Part shown: positions 11,245 to 22,200 of the stretch, in pieces | How the letters are laid out: each line of letters begins with the position of its first letter | How positions within the stretch are numbered: position 1 is the stretch's first letter | DNA from: Norana najaformis | Taxonomy: Eukaryota; Annelida; Clitellata; Crassiclitellata; Hormogastridae | DNA length: 64,000 nt | Direction of reading: 5' to 3' | NCBI GenBank assembly: GCA_964023275.1 | Contig: OZ029916.1 | Span: 11,028,607 to 11,092,606 of the forward strand | The notes under the pieces: model-generated | What the model saw: the letters and a program-made list of their open reading frames with translations, nothing else | Databases searched by the model: none | What the model was told of the DNA's origin: nothing | Program-made: the position numbers and the translations under genes

Positions 11245-11550
11245 ATGATAGAGGGCCACGTTAAGGTTGGTGATCTGGTGAACTGGACAGGTTGCCAGTA
11301 GGGTGGAGGTTTGAGTCTCTTGCACCAGTAACTAGGCTGTCGTTAGTGCGGTTGCAGTAGAGTAAGAGCACTGGGCGTATGGGCTGTAAGCTCACCCAGT
11401 TGTTGAGGCTATCACTGTTAGCTGGCGTACGTGCATGGTGACAGAGGTTCTCGGGTCTGAGATTGAGTACTTGTCGGAGTAAGTCGTCCAGATGACCGAG
11501 GTTTCCGCCCTATAACCAATGGTAGATTGGTTCCTTGCTCTCTAATTGAA
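11245..11550 (+). repeat. Internal direct repeat, copy 2
   Basis: Second copy of the roughly 300-bp repeat, ending about 90 bp before the 3' LTR. Confidence 0.75.
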
Positions 11551-11620
11551 TTTGGGTTGGAGATGTTTCTGTGTCACGGTTGATTAAGGTCCCCGGTTTT
11601 GTCCGAGATGCTCCGCATCT

Positions 11621-11637
11621 AAGTAAGGTGGGGAGAG
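11621..11637 (+). other. Polypurine tract
   Basis: AAGTAAGGTGGGGAGAG sits directly before the 3' LTR, the expected plus-strand primer site. Confidence 0.7.
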
Positions 11638-13631
11638 TGTGGCGGATCGGCCACAAGGCAAGCCTGCGGGGAAAAAAGGCAGGAGTATCTATGACGCGCT
11701 TTAGGTAGCCGCTGAGTGCTGCGATTGTGTGCGCGGTTCGGCCGCGTTAGCTGCATAGAATTTTCAAGGAATTAAATTTTATTAAATTTAAGTTTAATCT
11801 AATAATAGCTTAATAATTAGGTCGTGGAAAATTCTTAGTGTAATTTTATTAAAGTAACGAGCAAAATTGTTGAAATTTATAGGCTCTAAAACGCTTGTAT
11901 TAAGGCAAGTAATGAGTAAAAGTTAGACACTTTTATTTACGTTTTATCGATCGGCCTAGTATATAAGCAAACCGCCGTAAACAGAAAAATGGGGCTTGAA
12001 TAAGAGGTGTCGTGTGCTGCGATGCCTATAGTGTGAAGGATGGTAGCGTGCCTTCACATATACCACAGTACAGGAGGTGCGATGCGGGCCTCCTGAAAAC
12101 AGAGTGAAGGATGGTAGCGAGCCTTCACGGGAACGAGTCCAAGTGTTTCTCAGTGAAATCATAGCGTATACAAATACACGGACGAGGGTGACGTCCGGGG
12201 AAGCCCGTGTTCGATCTGGTCCCGGTTACGATAAAATATACGGACGGTAGAGTCCGCGGAAAAGACTAATCTGTGCGCTCCCGGCGGGACGACCGAGACA
12301 AACACTGTCTGGTTTCGGGCTGACGGCGTCGATCCGGTTAGAGGCGAGGGCCCACTCTACCGTAGATCGCGAGGCGGCCTTGGCCAGGACGGTGAACGTT
12401 GAGGCTGGGCGAAGTTCGGGGAAAGATGCGGCGACAGGTCTGTGTGAATTCAAGGAGTAGCATTTGCCGTAAGAGATAACTGGTGCCGTAATACTTGTCA
12501 GTGCGCTCCTGAGGAGGTCGCAACCAAAACAAACCAAACTGTCTGATTTCTGACTGGCTCCGCGTTGGTCCCGCAGGGTTTGGGCCCGCCTTGTTGGAAC
12601 GTCGCGAGACGGTCGAGTAAGTCACGATAGTTGGAAAATAACAGGTTGTGCGAAACTCGGGTAAAGTTGCGGCCGCGGTTTGCCCGGTCGAAATTCAGAC
12701 AGCGGGGATACGGGAAGACCCGCGGATCATAACGCAGACCAAGTAAAGCTCGGATACGTAAGAGACCGGATCATGTAACGCAGATCAAGAAAAGTCCCAT
12801 TAAGCAAGGGACCGAAAACTAACGCAGACCAAGGAAATACCCGGTACAAAACAGAGTCCGGGTCGGTTCCCCGATAACATCGGAGTCGAAACGGGAAGAT
12901 ACCGACTCCTCTATTTGCTTGTCGCCACACACTGATCAGAGGGCTGACTGAAGTGCGGGGAAGGGCCCCCTCGTGCGTAGGTCGGTACGAAGATCCGTGT
13001 GTTTTACAGAAGGTTAGAGAGAGGACCTTCTCTTGAGTGTTCCATAGGGGTATCATATCCCCTGAAGCACTGTTGGTCGTTAATTGCCAACAGAGACCTG
13101 GTACGGAAACTTACTCCGGAAATCCTATACACGGAAATGGAGCGAGATAGTGGGAAGATGTGTCGCCCAATATCCTTGTGCCTAGGGCGGAAAGACACAG
13201 AGGCTCGTTGTGAGACTTCCCTGTTCCCGGAACCGAGAAAGCGACTGGTGTCTCAGAATATTGGCGGTAGCGGGCGAGTTACAAGATGTAAAATGGTGGT
13301 TACGAGAAAGTCCTCACACAAAAAGGGAACGACTATTGCCGGTGAAGGAACGAACCCTGTTCTGAGTAAAGGCCATCCTCAGGACGTCGCCCATCCGGCG
13401 ACCGTGGAAGAGGCATAGTCGGATCCCGAGACCGAGAGTTAGTGTTGATTTCTCAAGGAAGCGGCCCATCCTGAAACTTCCTTAGAGAGAATGAACGATA
13501 CGGGCAGAGGCGACATGGAGAGGCCATTTTACAGTGAAAATATAAGGGGCAGTGAGGCGGGTGGCTCTGAGCGAAGAACTGGGCTTGAGTACCCCACCCC
13601 GTGGACAGTTAGCCCGACCGAGAACGCCACA
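11638..13631 (+). repeat. 3' LTR (1,994 bp)
   Basis: Near-identical to the 5' LTR. Differences seen by eye are a G/A run near the start (11672 region), two changes near 11925-11930, and single changes near 12031, 12454 and 13593-13604. Confidence 0.9.
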
Positions 13632-14042
13632 CTACTACTACTGCTACTACTACTACTATTGTCAATGCTAGTACTTTTGCAATTGTTATTGCTTATGTTA
13701 ATTTTTACTATTACTATTACTACTACTGTTGCAATCACTATCATTATTGTTAGTACTATTACTATTCTGCTACTAAGGTATGATATTCATAAGGGTTAAA
13801 ACTGATTCTGAGATTAAACGACCCGAGAGCGGTTAAGCCTTATTCAACTCTCGCTGAACAACAAAACAATTTTAACTTAACTAATTAATTTCGTCTTAAA
13901 TTAGCAGTTACTATTAGAAAGTGCATTTTAGCATCCACTGCATAGCCTAAATATTACGAGTGAGTTCCCACATTTTTTTAATCGAAGTAATTAGATAAAA
14001 ATCAAACCTTAATATAAACTGATTTGCGTTGAATTGTTTATA
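13632..14042. other. Microsatellite and unremarkable AT-rich DNA
   Basis: The right half of the triplet microsatellite split by the LTR element (about 13632-13790) is followed by AT-rich DNA without recognised features. TA at 14041-14042 is the target site of the next transposon. Confidence 0.6.
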
Positions 14043-14811
14043 CAGGGTGGGCCAGAAGTATTTGTTCAACTTTGAAGGCCTATAACTTAGGCAGTTTAGC
14101 AAGTAAGTGTATGCTTAATGCATCAAATTAAAGGTCGTTATATCAGCTATAAGTCCGACAAATTTCATTACGGTAGCTTGCACTACGTGCCATATAATTA
14201 TTGTGTACCGCACCTACCTTGTTTTCTGACGTAAACAATAATTTCATCATGGCGCCGTTAACAGAAGATGACAGGACTTTGATTCGAATTTTAAGAATTG
14301 AAAAACATTTAAATGCATATCAAATGATGAATGAATTTCCTGCTAGAAACTGGAGTAAAAACAATCTCAACCGATTAATTAGACAAATTGACGCGAGTGC
14401 AAGTTCTAAACGTAAACCTGTTACTGGCCGTCCTCGTTCGGCACGTACCGCTGACAACATCGCTCGTGTAGCTGAATTGATGCAGTCATTCGAGCTCGTG
14501 GAAGACACATTGAATATTTATTTGATTAAATAATTCTTGGATTTCTTAATGGCTATCAATAATGCAAACTTGCAAAGACTAATTTTCCAAGTATTGTGTT
14601 TTGCAAGATAGACGAATTAAAATCATTGTAAACTGATACATATTCAGTACAGTAGTTTTACGCAATTATTAATAAAGCTAAAAATGTAAATTTTTGAGCA
14701 GTTGTAGCTGATATAACGACCTTTAATTTGATGCATTAAGCATACACTTACTTGCTAAACTGCCTAAGTTATAGGCCTTCAAAGTTGAACAAATACTTCT
14801 GGCCCACCCTG
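14043..14811 (+). mobile_element. Internally deleted mariner-like (IS630/Tc1 superfamily) transposon
   Basis: Perfect 107-bp terminal inverted repeats (14043-14149 and 14705-14811) start CAGGGTGGGCC and are flanked by TA on both sides. The 769-bp element keeps only the transposase N-terminus. TA targets, the CAGGGTGG end and the encoded helix-turn-helix all fit the mariner/IS630 group. Confidence 0.9.
14249..14533 (+). pseudogene. Mariner-like transposase N-terminal fragment
   Basis: A 94-residue frame starts with ATG (MAPLTEDDRTLIRILRIEK) and resembles the N-terminal helix-turn-helix DNA-binding part of mariner-like transposases. It includes the NEFPARNW...NLNRLIRQI helix pattern and the linker GRPRSARTADNIARV. 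The protein stops at VEDTLNIYLIK and has no DDE/D catalytic domain, so it could bind inverted repeats but not cut them. Confidence 0.8.
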
Positions 14812-14813
14812 TA

Positions 14814-16222
14814 CTTACTCTGAAACCTGTTTAAATTTCTCCAACAGAGCTCTCAGCACTAAGCCTGAGTGACAGCAGGCGAGAGACGCCCCCTACATTT
14901 TGTTATAAAGCAGGCAACGGTCCAAAGTTTCCTATAACAGCTTTTAGTTCCGAGTAGCCATGCGATGTCGGATACTGAAGACGAGGGGCACTAGACAAGG
15001 GTCAGGGTGCACTAGCAATTTCAGAAATCTCAGGCAGAGTTAGAGCTCTGAATAATGGTAAAACTATTTGAACGAACAGTTTTAAGAAAATAAGTCTAAG
15101 CTTACGCCAGGCAAATTAAGTGTAGGTATACCACCTACCATTTGAACGGACAAGTAGTGCAGTTTTTGTTAATTAAAAAAATGCGACGACAATGAAGCGC
15201 TATTAAAGACTTTCAGGTATTATAAGTATTTATTTATTGATATTTGGTTATTTATTCATCCATTCATTCATTGTTTTGCTTTCTGTGAAAATATGATGAA
15301 TGTGAACTTCCATTAGCAGTAAAGAATAACAAAGATAGCATGAAAGCAACCGTAAGCAATCAAAAAGCTAAATAAAGAGAAATCCTTTCCATCTACTAAA
15401 CCTCAATTTATTGAGAATATTATACTAGTATTTGAACTCTTTTATTTCAAAGTACAAACTTGTCCTACAACAATTTCTGATTAATAAATAATTAATCTCA
15501 GGCTATATTAGATTAAATAAATAAATAACAAATAAACAAAGAGATAATTAATTAACAAATAATAAATATTTAGTTGTAATAAGCATATTTAATAGACAAA
15601 CCCCATTTACTGACGGGAAGGGTAGTATTTCCCGGTTAGTATTCATATTAATGCCGGGTGCTGTTGTCTTAGGCTACGTGTGATGCGGTGGTTGTTTAGT
15701 AGTGAGCCCTATGGTTGCTGAGTGAACTCCGTTGAAGAAACTGAACAAGATACTTGTGCACCGGTATCCTAACAATAATTTGGCTCAAGCGCACATCACT
15801 TGAGTTTATCCGATTCAAAAGAAATGAGCGCCTTTCCGATGTATCAGTCGAAATATGAGATACTTTTCTTGCTTTACCAATAGACTTCATACCAAAAGCA
15901 ATATAAAGTTATTACAAACTCAGATTTATTTAAGATTATTCGACAAATATGGCGAATATATGAGTAACCTAGACTTTCCTTATTTGAAACTTGAAACTTG
16001 TAACCTAAAAAACTTTCAAACTTTCGTAAAGATGCAAATGCAAATAAGTGCAGAAGACAGTAGCAAAATACTATTTGCTGAAATACGAATTGAAAACATA
16101 TGAAGCTCATTCAAGGCTAATCAAAGTCGTGTGTAACTCAACTCTGTTCAATATTTTAGAGGCCATAAAGACGCGACACTATAACCTAAGTAAAGTTGAT
16201 TCCGAACTATATAACAACAAGA
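14814..16222. other. Upstream region of gene 2
   Basis: AT-rich DNA without recognised coding exons. It should hold the gene 2 promoter, but no convincing TATA box and start-site pair was found. Confidence 0.4.
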
Positions 16223-19200
16223 ATGCAAGTCAAATGGAACGCACTTTCTCTGAAACTGTTCATTCTTTCGGGATTTCTGATGATAAATAATGCCGAGGAA
16301 AGCACATTGACTCAAACATCTAAAGAAGCAACAACATTCCTTACTACATCAGTGTTTCATACAATCGATGTTACAGTAACTAATGTGACAAACAAAGCAA
16401 CCACCGAGAGGCCATTAAATTCCACCCCTCCAGATTTCAATCAAACAAACGACGATATCACTAGGATAGAATCGACCTTAGGCATCGTGAGTATTGAAGG
16501 CACAACCGCCACACCAATTACTGCTTTTCCAACTTCATCAGTCAAACCAATAGATAGTACTGCCGAAACTGATACAGTAACTGCTACAATTTCGCCTTCA
16601 GTAGCCTTTGATATTACTACCGAATTTGATAAAACCACTGCTGTAATAGTCACCCCAAACCCCGAAACTACTGAGAGAACTTTACCTGATACAGCCAACA
16701 TTTTGACCTCACCAGTCGAAGCTGCTGATAGTACTACCGAACCAAATACAGCTTCTACCGCAATTCCGATATCGTCAGTCGAAGCTACAGTTGATACTAG
16801 CGAAAAATATAAAGCTACTGGTGCAATTACGACCATATTAGTAAACAACATTGATAGGACTAACGAAACTGGTCCAGGCACTTCTGCAATTACGTCTGCA
16901 TTAGCAAATGTTAATGCTAATACCAAAACTGATAGATCCACCATTGCAATTACTATCTCATCAGACGAAGATATCTATAGTCCTACCAAAGCTGATATAG
17001 ACATTACGTCAATTCTAACCTCAACAGCCGATAATACAAATTATACTTCAGAATTCGACACAGCCACTACTGAAAGTCACCCATCACTAGTGAGAGCTAC
17101 TGATAGTGCTATCGAATCTGATACAGCCAACACTGCAATTTCCACTTCATCGGTGAAAGTTATTGCTAATACTACAGAAACCAATACAGCAAATAATGAG
17201 ATTACGCCTTCATCAGGGACAGCCATTGATAATACTATCGAAACAGATACAGCAACTACTGAGATTCCATCAGTGAAAACTAATACAAACATTGTCGAAA
17301 CTGATACAGCCACTACTGCCATTCCGATAACATCAGCTAAAGTCAGTGCTAGTATTGCCGAAACTGAGACAGCCATGAGTATGAATCAAACTTCATCAGT
17401 TATAGTTTTTGCTAGTACAACTGACTCTATTATAGCCATTACTGAGATTCCGACTTCATCAGTAGAAGCTATTGCCAGTAGAATTGAAACTGAAACAGCT
17501 ACCACACCGATTCCGACTTCAAAATTGGAAACTATCCCTAATAATACCGAAATCCACATGGAAACTACTGAAATTTCGACAACATTAGTGAAAGATATTG
17601 CTATTATTACCGAAACTGATACAGCCTACACTGAGATTTTCACTTTAACAGTGAAACTCAATGATAGCATTACCGGAAGTGATATAGCCTCAACTGAGAT
17701 TCCGACTTCATCAGCGCAAACTAACCCTAATACAACCGAAATCAACACAGTTACTACTGAGATTTCGAAATCATCACTTGCAGCCATTGCGAGAACTGTC
17801 GAAACTGATGCAGCCACTACTTCAATTCAGACTACATCAGTGAAAGCTACTGGTAGTACTATCGACATTGGTTCAGCAACTACTAAGATTCCGACTTCAT
17901 CAGCAGAAACTATTGCTAGTACTACTCAAGCTAATACAGCCACTACAGAGAAACAGACTTCAACAGTAGAATCTGTTGCTAGTACTGTCTCCACTCAGAT
18001 TCCGACTTCATCAGTTAAAGCTATTGCCACTACTGTCGAAACTCATACAGGCATTACTACAATTCCGATAACATCATTGAAAGCTATTGATACTACTACA
18101 GAAATTGATACAGCAGCTAATGCGATTACAACTGAATCAGTAAAAGCTATTGAGAGTTCTGCCGAATCTGATACAGCTACTACTTCGATTCCTACGACAT
18201 CAATGAAAGATGTTGAGAGCACCACCGCATCTGAAATAGCCATTACTGATACTCCTACCATATCAGAGAAAGCTGTTGCTAGTGCAACCGATATTGGTTC
18301 AGTAGCTACACCAGTAGAAGCTATTGCTAGAACTGAGATTCCGAGTTCATCAGCTCAAGCCCAAACCAGTAGCGTTGAAACTGGTTTAATCAATACTGCA
18401 ATTCCGACCACATTTAATAGTACTACAGAAACTGATGCAGCCACCCCTGCAATTCCGACTTCATCAGTAGAAACTATTGCTAATATCACAGACACTGATA
18501 TGACAACTACAGAGAATCCAGCTTCATCAGTAGAATCTATTGATAGTACTCCTGAGACTAATGCAGTCACTACTGATGTTCCGACTTCATCAGTTAAAGC
18601 TATTGCCACTACTGTCGAAACTCATACAGTGAAAACTGCTAGTACTACTACAGACATTGTTACAGCAACTACTAAGATTCCGATTTCATCAGCAGAAACT
18701 ATTGCTAGTATTAGTCATGCTAATACAGCCACTACAGAGAATCAGACTTCAACAGTAGAATCTATTGCTAGTACTACTGAAACCGATGTAATCAGTACTG
18801 AGATTCCGACTTCATCAGATAAAGCTATTGCCACTACTGTCGAAACTCATACAGGCTTTACTGCAATTCCGACAACATCAGTGAAAGCTATTGAGAGCAC
18901 TGCCGATTCTGATACAGCTACTACTGCGATTCCGACTTCATCAGCGGAAACTATTCATAATACTGCGGAATCTTATATAGCCACTACTGAGTTTCCGCCC
19001 TCACCAGTTAAAGCAATTGCTGATAATAACGAAAATGACACCGCAACTACTGAGATTTCGACTCCATTAGTGGAAACTGTCGATAGTACTAACCACATTG
19101 ATGCAGCCACTACAGTGATTCCGACCCCATTAGTTAACTTTATTGCTAGTACTACCGATATTGGTACAGCCATTACTGAAATACCGGCTTCATCGTTGAA

Positions 19201-22200
19201 AGCCATTGTTAGTTCCGAGCAAATTGATACAACCAGTACTGTGATTGCGCACACATTAAGAAAAGCTATTATTAGTACTACCGAAACTGTTACAGCCATT
19301 ACTGAGACTCCAAATTCATCAGTAGAAACTATTGCTAGCACCACTAAAACTGATGCAGCCACTACTGCCAGACCGACCATTTCAGTGAAAGATAATGAGA
19401 GTACTGCTGAAACTGATACAGCTATTACTGCGATTACCACTCCATCAGTCCCTAATACTATCGAAACTGATATCGCCGCTACTGAGATTTCGACCACATC
19501 AATGAGAGATATTGAGAACACCACCGAATCTCATAGAGCCATTATTGAGACTTCTACAACATCAGAGAACGCTATTGCTGCTGCAACCAATAATCGTACA
19601 GCATCTACTGAGATTTCTACTTCATCGGTGAAAACTATTGCTAATGCTACCGAAACTGACTCAGTCTCTACTGAGATTCGGACTTCACCAGTGAAAGCCA
19701 TTGTTAGTACTATCGAAAGTCATAGAGCGATTACTGAGATTTCGACCACATCATTGAGAGATATTGAGAATACCACCGAATCTCATAGAGCCATTAGTGA
19801 GACTTCTACCACATCAGAGAAAGCTATTGCTGCTGCAACCGATATTCGTACAGGAACTACTGAGATTTCGACTGCATCGGTGAAAACTATTGCTAATGCT
19901 ACCGAAACTGGCACAGTCTCTACTGAGATTCTGACTTCATCAGTGAAAGCCAGTGTTAGTACTTTCGAAACTACAACTGCGATTTCGTTCACATCATTGA
20001 AAACTTTAGCTAGCTCTACCGAAACTGGTGAGATTAGTGAGATTCCGACTTCATCAGTAGAAGCTATTGCTAGTATTGCTGAGACTGATATAACCACTAC
20101 TCAGATTACGAGTTCATCAGTTCAAGCCAATGCCAATAATGTTGAAACTGATGTAGCCATTACTACAATTCCGACTACATCAGTGAAAGCTACTGCTAGT
20201 ACTATAGACATTGGTAGAGCAACTGCTGAGATTCCTACTTCATCAGCAGAAACTATTGCTAGTATTAGTCAAGCTAATACAGCCACTACAGAGAATCAGA
20301 CTTCAACAGTAGAATCTATTGCTAGTACTACTGAAACTAATGTCATCACTACTGCCATTCCGACTTCATCAGTTAAAGCTATTGCCACTACTGTCGAAAC
20401 TCAAACAAGCATTACTGCATTTCCGATAACATCATTGAAAGCTATTGATACTACTACAGAAACTGACACAGCCACTTCTGCGATTCCGACTTCATCTGCG
20501 AAAGCTATTCAGAGCAGTGCCGGATCTGATACAGCTACATCAATGAAAGATGTTGAGAGCACCACCGAATCTGAAATTGGCATTACTGAGACTCCTACCA
20601 CATCAGAGAAAGCTATTGCTAGTGCAACCGATATTGGTTCAGTAGCTACTGAGATTCCACCTTCATCAGTAGAATATATTGCTAGTACTACTGAGACTGA
20701 TGCAGTCTCTACTGATGTTCCGACTACATCAGTGAAAACCTTTGCAAGAACTGTCGAAACAGATGTAGCCACTACTGCAATTCCGACTACATCAGTGAAA
20801 ACTGCTAGAAGTACTACCGACATTGGTATAGCAACTACTAAGCTTCCGACTTCATCAGCAGAAACTATTGCTAGTATTAGTCAAGCTTATACAGCCATTA
20901 CAGAGAATCAGACTTCAACAGTAGAATCTATTGCAAATACTACTGAAACTGATTTCATCAGTACTGAGGTTCCGACTTCATCAGTGAAATCTATTGGTAG
21001 TGATACTGACATTGTTATAGCAACTACTGTTAATCCGACATCATCAGCAGAGATTATTTCTAGTGGTATTGATACTGATACAGCCACTACTGAGATTCGG
21101 ACTACAGCAGAGATAGCTTTCGCTAATACTACAGAAACTGCGATTCCGGCTTCATCAGTAGAAGTTCTTGCTAGTACCACTGAAACTGATGCAACCACTA
21201 CTGCCCGACCGTCCATTTCAGTGAAAGGTATTGTGAGTACCACCGAATCTGATACACCTACTACTGCGATTCCGACTTCCTCAACGGAAACTATTTCCAA
21301 TAATACCGAAACGGATACAGCCATTATTGAGACTCCGACTTCATCATCAGTTAAAGCTATCGCTAGTACCACTGAAACTGATACAGGAACTACTGAGATT
21401 CCGACTTCCTCAATAGAATCTATTGCTACTAATATAGAAAGTGACAGAGCCACAACTTCGACTCCGACCATTTCAGTGAAGTCTACTGAGTCTACTATCG
21501 AAACTGTTGTGGGCTCTACTGAGATTCTGAGCACCTCAGTGAAACCTACTGGCAATACTACTAAGAGTACTGAAACTGATATGGCCACTACTGAGATTCC
21601 GACCACACCAATGAATGATATTGCGGGTAATACCGAAACTGGTACAGGTATTATTGTGATTCCCACCACATCAGTGAAAGCTGTTGTTAATACTACCGAT
21701 TACGATATAGGCACTACTGCGATTCTGACTTCATCGGTAGAATCTATTACTAGTACTACTGAAACTGATATAATCACCGAGATTCCGACTTCATCGGGTA
21801 AAGCAACTGACACTACTGTCGAAACTCATACAGGCATTACTGCATTTCCGATAACATCATTGATAGCTATTGATACTACTAAAGGAACCGATACAGCCGC
21901 TATTACGATTCCGACCGCTTCAGCTGAAACTACTGAGAGTACTGCTGAATCTGATACAGAAACTTCTGAGATTCCTATCATGTCAGCGAAAGTTATTGAG
22001 AGTACTACAGTTTCTGATAGAGCCATTACTGAGATTTTGTCTTCGTCAGTAGAAGCTATTGCTAGCACCACTAAAATTGATGCAACCATTTCTGAGAGTC
22101 GGACAACATCAGAGAGAGCTTTCGCTAATACTACAGAAACTGATACAGCCACTTCTGCGATTCCGACTTCATCGGCAGAATCTGTTGCCAGTACTACTGA

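Larger units (their letters stand above)
5428..13631 (+). mobile_element. Complete LTR retrotransposon, non-autonomous (Gypsy-like gag, no pol)
   Basis: An 8.2-kb element is bounded by direct LTRs of 1,993 and 1,994 bp that begin TGTGGCGG and end CGCCACA. A 4-bp CTAC is present on both sides (5424-5427 and 13632-13635), inside a triplet microsatellite. A primer-binding-site-like sequence follows the 5' LTR and a purine tract precedes the 3' LTR. The 4.2-kb interior holds a broken Gypsy/Mag-type gag and a CCHC-like knuckle. I find no protease, reverse transcriptase, RNase H or integrase core. By eye the LTRs differ at only about eight positions in 2 kb, so insertion was recent and must have depended on enzymes from another copy. 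Confidence 0.9.
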
